Assembly: GCA_015689705.1 (NCBI GenBank)
Contig: WVSN01000001.1
Location: forward strand, 124,001 to 188,000
Direction of reading: 5' to 3'
DNA: 64,000 bases
Origin: Rhodobacterales bacterium HKCCE3408
GTDB lineage: Bacteria > Pseudomonadota > Alphaproteobacteria > Rhodobacterales > Rhodobacteraceae
The stretch's first letter is position 1. The number at the start of each line of letters is the position of its first letter. The notes under the pieces were generated by a model. It worked only from the letters and a program-made list of their open reading frames with translations. It did no database searches and was not told the DNA's origin. The position numbers and the translations under genes are program-made. This document shows positions 17,752 to 25,750 of this stretch, one piece after another.

Positions 17752-17904
17752 CGGCCACGGGCCCCTTCGTCAGTCCTTGTCAGCCCCCGATGTGGGGACC
17801 CGTCCGGGTAACGCCAAACGCCCCCGTGGGCGAAACTCGCTGACGGGGGGCGATCCTGGTATCAGGACCGGACGGCTGGCGCGATCCGGAACTATCTGGG
17901 CGGT

Positions 17905-17933
17905 CGCATAGACGCGGGTGGCGCGGAGGTCAA
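17905..17933 (-). promoter_or_regulatory. sigma70-type promoter of the ffh-rpsP-trmD cluster
   Basis: On the minus strand TTGACC (17933-17928), a 17-base spacer and TATGCG (17910-17905). The leader to the ffh ATG is about 147 bases and contains GTCAGC and GCTGAC arms that could pair over a distance. Confidence 0.6.
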
Positions 17934-17946
17934 GCCTTGCAAGGGC

Positions 17947-18459
17947 TCACTGGCAGTCCGCCGTCAGCTCGCGCACGTCTCCGGCCAGCATGTCGAGCCC
18001 GTGGGCGTGCAGGACGAAGACCCGGCGCAGGTCGAGCGCGTCCCATTCCTCCTGCGTCACGGGCGGCACCGCGTCGGGCCGGGTGCCGGGCGGGCCGAAC
18101 AGCGTCAGCGCCATCGGCCCCTCGAAATCGACCCCGGCGAAGGAAAAGCCGGTCACGTCGTGGGCGTAGATCCCGACCAGATCGGCAGAGAAGTTGCGGG
18201 CGGTGGCGATGAGGGTCCAGACCGGGCCGGAAATGTCCTCGCCCAATGCCATCTGCCCGGTCGCGAGATGGGCGGTCGAGCCGCCTTCCTGCCGGAAGCT
18301 GCCCTGCGTGGTGAACTCCGCCCACCCGGGCAGCATGTCGCCGGGCCGGATGTCGCCGACGCCCTGCGTGATCTCGATGGTGAAGTCGAGCCGGCAGGTC
18401 TCGGCCGCGGCGGGGCCAGTCAGGGCGAGGACGGCAAGGAATACGGAGAAAATACGCAT
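17947..18459 (-). CDS. secreted hypothetical protein
   Basis: A 170-residue protein with a signal peptide (MRIFSVFLAVLALTGPAAA, cleavage probably after AAA/E). The mature part is beta-rich with FTIEITQGVGDIRPGDMLPG and HDVTGFSFAGVDFEGPMALT. I do not recognise a family. The start at ATG 18459 gives a clean signal peptide; an upstream start at 18498 would bury it. It lies between azoR and the ffh promoter, all on the minus strand. Confidence 0.65.
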   Translation of the reverse strand: MRIFSVFLAVLALTGPAAAETCRLDFTIEITQGVGDIRPGDMLPGWAEFTTQGSFRQEGGSTAHLATGQMALGEDISGPVWTLIATARNFSADLVGIYAHDVTGFSFAGVDFEGPMALTLFGPPGTRPDAVPPVTQEEWDALDLRRVFVLHAHGLDMLAGDVRELTADCQ

Positions 18460-18504
18460 CTCCCGCCCATGCTTGGGCACGGGCGGGAGAGCGGTCAAGA
18501 TGGC

Positions 18505-19092
18505 TCAGGCGGCGATCGGAAGGGCTTCGATCTGCTCGTGGGCCGACTTGATGGTGCTTTCGGCGTCCAGCATCAGCCGGTCGGCGGCGACGAACTCGAC
18601 ATCGGTGATGCCGATGAAGCCGAGCACGTGGCGCACGAAACCGGTCGCGAAGTCGATTTCCGAGCCGGCTGCTGTGCCGCCCGAAGCGACGGCGACGATG
18701 GCGCGTTTGCCTGCCAGCAGGCCGACCGGCCCGGTCTCGGTGTAGCGGAACGTCACGCCGGCGCGGGCGATCTGGTCGACCCAGGCCTTGAAGGCGGCCG
18801 GGACACCGAAATTGTAGATCGGCAGGCCGATAACGATGGTGTCGGCAGCCTTCAGTTCCGAGACCAGCGCGTCCGACAGCGCCAGCGTGTCACGCTGCGC
18901 AGCCGAGCGGTCGGCTGCGGGGGTGAAGTTCGCACCGACCCAGGCCTCGTCGATCAGCGGCAGGCCGTCGGCGAGGTCGCGCTCGACCACCTCCGCTTCG
19001 GCAAGGCGGGCGATGATGCGGTCCACCAGCTCGCGGGAGACGGAGCCGGCCCGGCGGGCAGAGGCGTCGATACGAAGAATATTGCGGGTCAT
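18505..19092 (-). CDS. azoR: FMN-dependent NADH-azoreductase
   Basis: A 195-residue flavodoxin-like quinone/azo reductase. The N-terminal FMN phosphate loop is RIDASARRAGSVSRELVD. GLPIYNFGVPAAFKAWVDQI near residue 90 is the hallmark AzoR motif, and VAVASGGTAAGSEIDFATGF follows. These enzymes reduce quinones and azo dyes using NADH. It is divergent from a LysR regulator across a 110-base gap, an arrangement common for azoR-type genes. Confidence 0.9.
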   Translation of the reverse strand: MTRNILRIDASARRAGSVSRELVDRIIARLAEAEVVERDLADGLPLIDEAWVGANFTPAADRSAAQRDTLALSDALVSELKAADTIVIGLPIYNFGVPAAFKAWVDQIARAGVTFRYTETGPVGLLAGKRAIVAVASGGTAAGSEIDFATGFVRHVLGFIGITDVEFVAADRLMLDAESTIKSAHEQIEALPIAA

Positions 19093-19202
19093 GTCCAGGT
19101 CCTTTGCGGCATGGGAATTCGTGTCTGCTGCCAGATTTGGACCTTGCACCCGTGAACACAATCTGCATGAATCCGGCAAAGCTTGTGTGAGGGCGCACAG
19201 AC

Positions 19203-20078
19203 ATGTCCTTCGATCACTGGGACGAAATCCGCACCGCCTACCAGGTCGCGCGGATCGGCACTGTGTCCGGCGCGGCCGAGGCGCTCGGCGTCCACCACGC
19301 CACAGTCATCCGCCATATCGACGCGCTGGAGCACCGGTTGGGCGCAAAGCTCTTCCAGCGCCATGCGCGCGGCTACACCGCGACCGAGGCCGGGCAGGAC
19401 CTGCTGTCGGTCGCGGCATCTGCGGACGACCAGTTCACGCAGCTGGCCGGTCGGATCAAGGGCCGCGGCGACGAGGTGACGGGCGAGTTGATCGTGACCT
19501 CGATCGAAAGCCTGTCGCCCGTCCTGATCCCCGCCATCGCACGGTTCCAGGACAAGCACCGCGAGGTGCGGGTGCGCTACCTGTCCGGCACGCAGCTCCT
19601 GCGGCTGGAATACGGCGAGGCACATGTCGCCGTGCGCGCCGGGCGGCTGCCGGAGCAGCCCGACAACGTCGTCCAGCCGTTCTTCACCCAGACGCTCCGG
19701 CTTGCCGCGCATCGCGACTACCTCGACCGCTACGGCCCGGTGACGCCCGAAAACCTGACCGCGCACCGCTTCATCGGCTCGTCGGTCGACAATCCGCGCG
19801 CGCCGTTCCTGCGCTGGCTGAACGAGATGGTGCCGGACGAGGCCATCGTGTTCCGCACCACCGAGATGCGCGAGGTACGCGACGCCATCGATGCCGGTGT
19901 CGGCATCGGCTTCGTCGCCGCATGGGACATGGACGAGAACCTCGTCGAGATGCTGCCAAGCCTCGAGGAATGGTCGGCGAAGATCTGGCTCGTGACCCAC
20001 ATGGACCTGCACCGCACCGCGAAGGTTCAGACCTTCCTGCGCTTCCTGAAGGAAGAGGTGAAGTCCTGGCCGAACTGA
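19203..20078 (+). CDS. LysR-family transcriptional regulator
   Basis: A 291-residue regulator: winged helix at residues 4-62 (RIGTVSGAAEALGVHHATVI, then RLGAKLFQRHARGYTATEAG) and a LysR substrate domain after about 90 (GELIVTSIESLSPVLIPAIA). The divergent azoR gene is the most likely target. The downstream exporter gene lies 44 bases after its stop and may be co-transcribed. Confidence 0.88.
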   Translation: MSFDHWDEIRTAYQVARIGTVSGAAEALGVHHATVIRHIDALEHRLGAKLFQRHARGYTATEAGQDLLSVAASADDQFTQLAGRIKGRGDEVTGELIVTSIESLSPVLIPAIARFQDKHREVRVRYLSGTQLLRLEYGEAHVAVRAGRLPEQPDNVVQPFFTQTLRLAAHRDYLDRYGPVTPENLTAHRFIGSSVDNPRAPFLRWLNEMVPDEAIVFRTTEMREVRDAIDAGVGIGFVAAWDMDENLVEMLPSLEEWSAKIWLVTHMDLHRTAKVQTFLRFLKEEVKSWPN

Positions 20079-20122
20079 CCGCCCACGGCGCCGCAGCGGA
20101 GGCGCGCAAGGGACATCTCGCG

Positions 20123-20968
20123 ATGCTGGCCTTCTCGGGCCTCGTCGCCGGGTCCTTCGCGCTTGGCGGGCAGATCGCGGCCGAGGTCGACCCGGCCGCC
20201 TTCAACGCGATCCGCTTCTCGATCTCGACCGGCGTCGTCGCCGGGCTCGTGATCGCGCGCGGGCGTCTGCCCGCCGGCAGTTTCGTCGCGCCGTGGCGCT
20301 ACCTGGTCCTCGGCGCGCTCTACGCCGCCTATTTCGTCGCGATGTTCGAGGGGCTGAAGACCGCGCCGCCGGTCTCGTCCGCCGCCGTCTTCACGCTGAC
20401 CCCGGTGATGAGCGCGGTCTTCGGCTGGCTGATGATGCGGCAGGTGACGACGCCGCGCATCGCGCTGGCGCTGACCGTCGGCGCGGCTGGCGCGCTCTGG
20501 GTCATCTTCCGCGCCGATATCGATGCGCTCATGGCCTTCGAGATCGGCCGGGGAGAGACGATCTTCTTCTTCGGCTGCATCGCGCATGCCGCCTACACGC
20601 CCGCCGTCCGCTGGCTGAACCGGGGCGAGCCGGTGCTGGTCTTCACCCTCGGCACGCTTCTGGCCTCGACCACGATCCTCGCGATCTGGGGTCTGCCAGG
20701 GCTGATCGACTTCGACTGGACCGGCGCGCGCCCGCTGGTCTGGATCACCATCGGCTACACTGCGGTCATGGCGACGGCACTGACCGTGCTGCTGGTGCAG
20801 TTCGCCACGCTGCGTCTGCCGTCGTCGAAGGTGATGGCCTATACCTATCTCGTGCCGTCCTGGGTCGCGCTCTGGCAGATCGGGCTTGGCGAGGGCACGC
20901 CGCCGGCGCTGGTGCTGGCCGGCGTGGCACTGACGATCATCGCGCTTCTGATGCTGCTGCGCGACTAG
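20123..20968 (+). CDS. EamA/DMT-family transporter
   Basis: A 281-residue membrane protein with about ten helices in two EamA repeats. The first repeat includes AAFNAIRFSISTGVVAGLVI and ALYAAYFVAMFEGLKTAPPV; the second includes ATALTVLLVQFATLRLPSSK and KVMAYTYLVPSWVALWQIGL. I chose ATG 20123 with an AAGGGA upstream; in the 44 bases after the LysR stop there is no other ATG in frame. Such proteins export metabolites or amino acids; the substrate is unknown. Confidence 0.82.
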   Translation: MLAFSGLVAGSFALGGQIAAEVDPAAFNAIRFSISTGVVAGLVIARGRLPAGSFVAPWRYLVLGALYAAYFVAMFEGLKTAPPVSSAAVFTLTPVMSAVFGWLMMRQVTTPRIALALTVGAAGALWVIFRADIDALMAFEIGRGETIFFFGCIAHAAYTPAVRWLNRGEPVLVFTLGTLLASTTILAIWGLPGLIDFDWTGARPLVWITIGYTAVMATALTVLLVQFATLRLPSSKVMAYTYLVPSWVALWQIGLGEGTPPALVLAGVALTIIALLMLLRD

Positions 20969-20978
20969 CGGCAGGCGG

Positions 20979-21031
20979 CCGGGGGTTTTCCACCCCCGGA
21001 CCCCCGGAGAGTATTTCCGGAAGCAAAGAGG
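20979..21031 (+). terminator. hairpin plus conserved 3'-end motif after the EamA gene
   Basis: CCGGGGGT (20979-20986) pairs with ACCCCCGG (20992-20999). It is followed by GGAGAGTATTTCC and GGAAGCAAAGAGG (21006-21031). The second part matches similar sequences after three other genes in this window (28471-28492, 56144-56170 and 56183-56210). Confidence 0.6.
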
Positions 21032-21040
21032 GGCGCGGCC

Positions 21041-21649
21041 TTATTCCCCCGGGAACCGGCTGGCGGGCACGCGGGTAAAGGTGCGGACGGTGTTGCCGAG
21101 CGGCGCGGGCAGGGCGGTGACGATCTCGAGCGTCCTGGCCGTGCAGGTATAGGTCTGGACCGGCATGAAATCCCCGCCGCCCATCGGTGCGGTGATGTCG
21201 CCGCCGACGGCGCCTTCGGAATTCGAGATCGTGACATGGCCGCCGATATCGGCCGGCGCCCCGGCAAGGCAGCCCGACATGGTCCCGCGTTCGGCGGTCA
21301 TCCAGGAATATTCCTCGCCGATGCGGATACTGGTGTCGATGAACACCGACCCGTCGGTATCCATCGCCTCGAGCGAGGTCATCAGACCCATCTGCAGGGT
21401 GCGGGTGAAGCCGTCGGAGCGGACGACCATGCCGATCTCGGGGGCGGAGATCATGTCGGTGCGGCTGTCGATGACGTTCGCCTGGCCGAGCAGTACGGCG
21501 TCGATCTCGGCCGGGGCGCTCGTGGTGCCGACCCAGTGGCCGACGACGCAGGGGTCGACCGGGCCGATCGGGGCCATGCAGATCTCCTGCGCGGCGGCGG
21601 GTGTGGTGGCGAGCAGGAGGGCGGTGATCGCGGGGCGGAGCAGCATCAC
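21041..21649 (-). CDS. secreted hypothetical protein
   Basis: About 202 residues with a signal peptide (LLRPAITALLLATTPAAAQ). The mature protein has four or more cysteines and many short beta-like segments (GHWVGTTSAPAEIDAVLLG, then MGLMTSLEAMDTDGSVFIDT). It is not a family I recognise. The start is GTG 21649 or ATG 21646; both are overlapped by the stop codon of a 27-codon ORF, so translation may be coupled. Confidence 0.6.
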   Translation of the reverse strand: MMLLRPAITALLLATTPAAAQEICMAPIGPVDPCVVGHWVGTTSAPAEIDAVLLGQANVIDSRTDMISAPEIGMVVRSDGFTRTLQMGLMTSLEAMDTDGSVFIDTSIRIGEEYSWMTAERGTMSGCLAGAPADIGGHVTISNSEGAVGGDITAPMGGGDFMPVQTYTCTARTLEIVTALPAPLGNTVRTFTRVPASRFPGE

Positions 21650-21729
21650 ATCGCCTCCGGACGGAAGGACAGGAGCGCGCGCAGGATGGCGAGGATCGCG
21701 CTGCGGCGGGGCGGGCGTCGGCGGGTCAT
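21646..21729 (-). CDS. possible 27-residue leader ORF
   Basis: Starts at ATG 21729 behind GGGAG, encodes an Arg-rich then hydrophobic peptide (MTRRRPPRRSAILAILRALL) and stops at TGA 21648-21646, overlapping the start of the secreted protein gene. It lies 55 bases after the ArsR gene. The overlap could couple translation. It may also be chance. Confidence 0.3.
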   Translation of the reverse strand: MTRRRPPRRSAILAILRALLSFRPEAM

Positions 21730-21784
21730 GGCAGGTCTCCCTCGGGCGTGTCTGCCCGTGGGTCGCGCGGGGCGCGCCGCCGGT

Positions 21785-22111
21785 TCACTCCTGCCGCAAT
21801 TCCCGTTCGAGGAAGATCTCGAAGGCGTCGAGGTTGACCGGCTCGAACTGCCCGAAGCCCTGCATCCAGACCGAGGCCGCCCGGAGCGCATCGGGTTCGA
21901 GCTTGCACCACTTCACCCGGCCGCGCTTTTCCTGGCTGATGAGGCCGGCGCGGGTCAGGATCACCAGATGCTTGGAGATCGCCGCGAGCGACATCTCGAA
22001 CGGCTCGGCCACGTCGGTCACGGCCATGTCGTCCTCGAGCAGCATGGCGAGGATCGCCCGCCGCGTCGGGTCGGCCAGCGCGCCGAAGACGGTGTCCAGA
22101 TCGGTACTCAT
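21785..22111 (-). CDS. ArsR-family winged-helix regulator
   Basis: A 108-residue regulator: TVFGALADPTRRAILAMLLE, then EPFEMSLAAISKHLVILTRA as the helix-turn-helix and QEKRGRVKWCKLEPDALRAA as the wing and dimer region. This resembles the subgroup often paired with START/SRPBCC proteins, and no clear metal-binding CxC is present. A perfect palindrome at 22144-22159 upstream is probably its own operator. Downstream on the same strand lie a 27-codon ORF and a secreted protein gene. Confidence 0.88.
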   Translation of the reverse strand: MSTDLDTVFGALADPTRRAILAMLLEDDMAVTDVAEPFEMSLAAISKHLVILTRAGLISQEKRGRVKWCKLEPDALRAASVWMQGFGQFEPVNLDAFEIFLERELRQE

Positions 22112-22143
22112 CCGCGCATCTCTGGACCCGGGCTGCGGAAAGA

Positions 22144-22159
22144 TCAACCGAACGGTTGA
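22144..22159. promoter_or_regulatory. ArsR operator palindrome
   Basis: TCAACCG-AA-CGGTTGA, a perfect 7-2-7 inverted repeat starting 33 bases upstream of the ArsR start codon. ArsR proteins bind such palindromes and repress their own transcription. It could also affect the divergent atp operon. Confidence 0.6.
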
Positions 22160-22260
22160 ACATGGGGTCGTCGGGGCCGGATCGAGGCAGTATATCAGGC
22201 ATCGGAAATTATCTATTAATAACAGTGTGTTAGCGGTATTTCTGCGCTGCGTCAGGAATG

Positions 22261-22289
22261 TTGACTCCGGAGGCCCCGCCGCCTAGCTT
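22261..22289 (+). promoter_or_regulatory. sigma70-type promoter of the F0 ATP synthase operon
   Basis: TTGACT (22261-22266), a 17-base spacer and TAGCTT (22284-22289). Transcription would start about 20 bases before atpI. Confidence 0.55.
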
Positions 22290-22315
22290 CCGCGCCGAAC
22301 CACGTGGGGGGCCAC

Positions 22316-22654
22316 ATGTCCGGCGATCCCGATCCCGAACGGCTGCGCGCGCTGCAGGAGCGGCTGCGCAAGGCGAAGGGGGAAGACGGACCGGCCCACC
22401 CGATGGCGGAGGCGCACCGGCAGGGCCAGCTGGCCTGGCGCATGGTGACGGAACTGGTGGCCGGTCTGCTGATCGGCTTCGGCATTGGATACGGGCTCGA
22501 CAGCCTGCTCGGCACGCGGCCGTGGCTCATGCTGATCTTCACCATTCTGGGCTTCGTCGCCGGGGTCCGCGTGATGCTGCGCTCGGCCACGGAGGCCGGG
22601 CGGAATACGAACGAGACAGGGGCCGGGGATGACCGGCCGGAGAACGGGGGATAG
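22316..22654 (+). CDS. atpI: AtpI-family protein of the F0 operon
   Basis: A 112-residue protein with two predicted membrane helices (WRMVTELVAGLLIGFGIGYG and WLMLIFTILGFVAGVRVMLR). It matches the AtpI/AtpR group encoded first in many F-type ATPase operons, which helps assemble the c-ring. I chose ATG 22316; a GTG at 22304 would add four residues. It is followed three bases later by atpB. Confidence 0.88.
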   Translation: MSGDPDPERLRALQERLRKAKGEDGPAHPMAEAHRQGQLAWRMVTELVAGLLIGFGIGYGLDSLLGTRPWLMLIFTILGFVAGVRVMLRSATEAGRNTNETGAGDDRPENGG

Positions 22655-22657
22655 GAC

Positions 22658-23506
22658 GTGGCAAGCGATCCCAACACGGGTACGGGCGGTTCGGGCGGCG
22701 GCCGGATGGTCGCCTACATCCTCGTCGCGCTGGCGGTTCTCATGTTCGTCCTGGCGCTGACCGGGACGGAAAATCCGGGCCTCGCCATCCACCCGATGGA
22801 CCAGTTCGTCGTGAAGCCGCTGTTCGGCGACGGGCCGATCCACTGGTACACGCCGACGAATGTCACGCTCTGGCTCGGCCTCGCCATCCTCGCGGTCATC
22901 GCGCTGATGGTGATGGGCACCCGCGGCCGGGCGGTGATCCCGTCGCGCGGCCAGTCGATCGCCGAGCTGGCCTACGGCTTCATCCGCAAGATGGTCGAGG
23001 ATGTCGCGGGCCGCGATGCGCTGCCCTACTTCCCGTACATCTTCACGGTCTTCCTGTTCATCGTGATGTCGAACTTCCTCGGGCTGATCCCGACGAGCTT
23101 CGCCACCACGTCGCACATCGCCGTCACCGCGGTCCTCGCGCTCGCCGTGTTCCTCAGCGTCACGATCCTCGGCTTCGTGAAGAACGGCGCGGGCTTCCTG
23201 TCGCTGTTCTGGGTCTCGTCGGCGCCGCTCGCGCTGCGGCCGATCCTCGCGGTGATCGAGCTGATTTCCTACTTCGTGCGGCCCGTCAGCCACTCGATCC
23301 GGCTTGGCGGCAACATCATGGCCGGCCACGCGGTGCTCAAGGTGTTCGCGGGCTTCGCCGGCGCCCTCGGTCTCGCGTCGATCGCGCCGATCTTCGGCAT
23401 CCTGGCGATCTACGGGCTCGAACTGCTCGTGGCCTTCATCCAGGCCTATGTCTTTACCATCCTGACCTGCGTGTACCTGCGCGACGCACTGCATCCGCAC
23501 CACTGA
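22658..23506 (+). CDS. atpB: ATP synthase F0 subunit a
   Basis: The 282-residue stator channel subunit. The C-terminal helices hold the essential arginine in [20 protein letters not shown] and the proton-path residues in [20 protein letters not shown]. The N-terminal [20 protein letters not shown] is normal for alphaproteobacteria. It starts with GTG 22658, following GGGGGATAGG. It partners subunits c, b and b' from the same operon; F1 genes are elsewhere, as usual in this family. Confidence 0.97.
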   Translation: MASDPNTGTGGSGGGRMVAYILVALAVLMFVLALTGTENPGLAIHPMDQFVVKPLFGDGPIHWYTPTNVTLWLGLAILAVIALMVMGTRGRAVIPSRGQSIAELAYGFIRKMVEDVAGRDALPYFPYIFTVFLFIVMSNFLGLIPTSFATTSHIAVTAVLALAVFLSVTILGFVKNGAGFLSLFWVSSAPLALRPILAVIELISYFVRPVSHSIRLGGNIMAGHAVLKVFAGFAGALGLASIAPIFGILAIYGLELLVAFIQAYVFTILTCVYLRDALHPHH

Positions 23507-23553
23507 GGTCAGATCACCCAATTCAGCCAATTCCAGCGTAAGGAGAAACGGAT

Positions 23554-23790
23554 ATGGAAGGCGATATCGCAAGCATGGGTCAGTTCATCGGTGCCGGCCT
23601 GGCCGCCATCGGCTCGGGCGCTTCGGCCATCGGTGTGGGCCACGTCGCGGGGAACTTCCTCGCCGGCGCGCTGCGCAACCCGTCGGCCGCGGCCGGACAG
23701 ACCGCCACGCTCTTCATCGGCATCGCGTTCGCCGAAGCGCTCGGCATCTTCGCGTTCCTCGTGGCGCTTCTGCTGATGTTCGCCGTCTGA
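23554..23790 (+). CDS. atpE: ATP synthase F0 subunit c
   Basis: A 78-residue proteolipid with two membrane helices joined by a polar loop (GALRNPSAA). The proton-binding glutamate is in helix 2 ([20 protein letters not shown], Glu about 61). An AAGGAGAAA ribosome-binding site is strong, fitting the need for many copies in the c-ring. Confidence 0.97.
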   Translation: MEGDIASMGQFIGAGLAAIGSGASAIGVGHVAGNFLAGALRNPSAAAGQTATLFIGIAFAEALGIFAFLVALLLMFAV

Positions 23791-23870
23791 GGCACCTCAA
23801 CCTTCCTTACGCCCGGGGGACGGGCCTGACCCGTCCCCCGGTGTAACGCCGGTCTTGAGGGAGTTCCCGG

Positions 23871-24488
23871 ATGGAACACGAAGAAGAAGCAACCGAGGCA
23901 GCGGGCCACGCCGCCGAAGCGACCGACGCCGCGCACGGCGCAGCGGATGCCGCACACGGTGCGGCCGACGCCGCGCATGGCGGGGCCGAGGCCGTCGGCA
24001 TGCCGCAGCTCGATTTCTCGACTTTCCCGAACCAGATCTTCTGGCTCGTGGTGACGCTGATCCTCATCTACCTCGTGCTGGTCCGCATCGGGCTGCCGCG
24101 GGTCTCGGCCGTGCTGGCCGAACGCTCGGGCACGATCACCAATGACCTGGCCGCGGCCGAGGATCTCAAGCGGCAGGCCGAGGAGGCCGAGGCCGCCTAC
24201 GAGAAGGCGCTCGCCGACGCGCGGACCCAGGCGCAGGACATAGCCGCCAAGACCCGCGCCGAGATCCAGACCGACATCGACGAGGCGATCGCCCGGGCCG
24301 ATGCCCAGATCGCCGAGAAGTCGAAGGAAAGCGAAGCCCGGATCGCCGAGATCGAGGCCGGCGCGATGCAGTCGGTCGAGGAGGTCGCGCGCGACGTGGC
24401 CGCCGAGATCGTCAAGGCGCTCGGTGGATCGGCCAAGGCCGACGACGTCTCGGGCGCGGTCTCGTCCCGGCTGAGGGGAGGTGCATGA
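23871..24488 (+). CDS. ATP synthase F0 subunit b'
   Basis: A 205-residue subunit b' of the two-type b/b' peripheral stalk found in photosynthetic and related alphaproteobacteria. After an Ala/His-rich N-terminus ([20 protein letters not shown]), a membrane helix follows ([20 protein letters not shown]) and then a long coiled coil ([20 protein letters not shown]). The N-terminal repeat of AAHGAAD units is low-complexity. The stop overlaps the start of subunit b. Confidence 0.93.
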   Translation: MEHEEEATEAAGHAAEATDAAHGAADAAHGAADAAHGGAEAVGMPQLDFSTFPNQIFWLVVTLILIYLVLVRIGLPRVSAVLAERSGTITNDLAAAEDLKRQAEEAEAAYEKALADARTQAQDIAAKTRAEIQTDIDEAIARADAQIAEKSKESEARIAEIEAGAMQSVEEVARDVAAEIVKALGGSAKADDVSGAVSSRLRGGA

Positions 24489-25072
24489 TGCGCAGGCTCT
24501 GGATACTCGCGGCCCTGCTGGCCCCCGTCGCGGCCCATGCCGCCGAAGAGGGCGGATACGAGACGCCGCACGGGCTGTTCGCACCGTCGCTGACCAATAC
24601 CGACTTCGTCGTGGCGATCGGCTTCCTGCTGTTCCTCGCGGTGCTGTTCTACTTCAACGTGCCCGGCACGCTCATGGGGCTGCTGGACAAGCGCGCGAAG
24701 CAGATCGAGTCCGACCTGAACGAGGCCCGGGCCCTGCGCGACGAGGCGCAGGCGGTTCTCGCCAGCTACGAGCGCAAGCAGCGTGAAGTGGCCGAACAGG
24801 CCGAACGCATCGTCGCCGCCGCCCGGTCCGAGGCCGAGAACGCCGCCGAGCTCGCCAAGGCCGATCTGCAGGAATCGATCGAGCGCCGCCTGAAGGCTGC
24901 CGAAGAGCAGATCACCAACGCCGAACAGCGCGCCGTGGGCCGTGTCCGCGACCGCGCGGTCGAGGTCGCCGTGGCCGCCGCTGCCGAGGTCCTGAAGGGC
25001 CAGACCAGCGCGACCGAGGCCAACAAGCTGATCGACGCTTCGATCGAGACGGTAGGTCAGCGCCTGAACTGA
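24485..25072 (+). CDS. atpF: ATP synthase F0 subunit b
   Basis: A 195-residue stalk subunit with a short cleavable-looking N-terminus ([20 protein letters not shown]), one membrane helix ([20 protein letters not shown]) and a long amphipathic helix rich in Ala/Glu/Arg that binds delta. ATG 24485 overlaps the b' stop (ATGA). It is the last gene of the operon, ending just before a hairpin at 25101-25122. Confidence 0.95.
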   Translation: MMRRLWILAALLAPVAAHAAEEGGYETPHGLFAPSLTNTDFVVAIGFLLFLAVLFYFNVPGTLMGLLDKRAKQIESDLNEARALRDEAQAVLASYERKQREVAEQAERIVAAARSEAENAAELAKADLQESIERRLKAAEEQITNAEQRAVGRVRDRAVEVAVAAAAEVLKGQTSATEANKLIDASIETVGQRLN

Positions 25073-25100
25073 GCGGCTTTGCTCTCCGAAGATCTTGCAG

Positions 25101-25122
25101 CGCCCCGGTCCATGGCCGGGGC
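25101..25122 (+). terminator. terminator of the F0 operon
   Basis: CGCCCCGG (25101-25108) pairs with CCGGGGCG (25115-25122) around TCCATG, followed by TTTG. It lies 29 bases after the atpF stop. Confidence 0.7.
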
Positions 25123-25137
25123 GTTTGCCGTTCGGGG

Positions 25138-25611
25138 CTATTCCACCGCGTCCGACAGCCGGATCCGCAGCTCCGTCTGCTGCCCGCAGGCGGCATCGGA
25201 AACCGGGCCTGCGGTGCGGACGATGTATCCGACGGGCTGGCACCAGCTCGATCCGCAGCGGTTCGCCCCTCCCTCATTGGCAAGGCTGGCGCTCGACCAG
25301 GCCGGTCCGTCCCCGTCGAGGGGCACGGGCGTCCAGTCCGAGGTGTAGAACGACACGCTGCGTTTGAAGGTCAGCGCCGGAGGCATCTCGCCCCACCCGA
25401 CGACCTCGAACCCTTCCACTCCGCACCCTTCGGGCGGCGCCCAGGACCCGTCCGTGCGCCACGAACAGACCAGCGCCCCGTCGGTGTCGGTCTCGGTCGG
25501 CAGCGGGATGAGCGGCACGCGCGCGATCTCGGTGCATTGCGCCAGGACCGGGCTGGCCGGAACGGCGAGCGTCAGCGCGACCAGGCCGCGCATCAGGTTT
25601 CGGACGGACAT
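25138..25611 (-). CDS. secreted cysteine-containing hypothetical protein
   Basis: A 157-residue protein with a signal peptide (MSVRNLMRGLVALTLAVPAS, PVLA/Q cleavage). The mature region contains about six cysteines (QCTEIAR, LVCSWR, GCGVEG, RCGSSWCQ, AACGQQ), suggesting disulphides in the periplasm. ATG 25611 is chosen for the signal peptide. No family recognised. It faces the end of atpF. Confidence 0.6.
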   Translation of the reverse strand: MSVRNLMRGLVALTLAVPASPVLAQCTEIARVPLIPLPTETDTDGALVCSWRTDGSWAPPEGCGVEGFEVVGWGEMPPALTFKRSVSFYTSDWTPVPLDGDGPAWSSASLANEGGANRCGSSWCQPVGYIVRTAGPVSDAACGQQTELRIRLSDAVE

Positions 25612-25750
25612 GGCGGTCCCCCTGAAAAATCGACCCGTCCAAGTATGCCGGCCCGGGGCGCATCCTGTCCAGTCAGACCCCGGACCACGCGTCTTGACCG
25701 GGGACGGAATGCCGGATTGGCTCGCAGATGGTCTCGGGGGGAGGAACCAG

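Noticed and set aside
18836-20122. A long open frame upstream of the EamA transporter that would give a 710-residue protein
   Set aside because: The upstream part lies out of frame under LysR and antisense to azoR, and has Arg/Pro-rich non-coding composition. The transporter begins at 20123.
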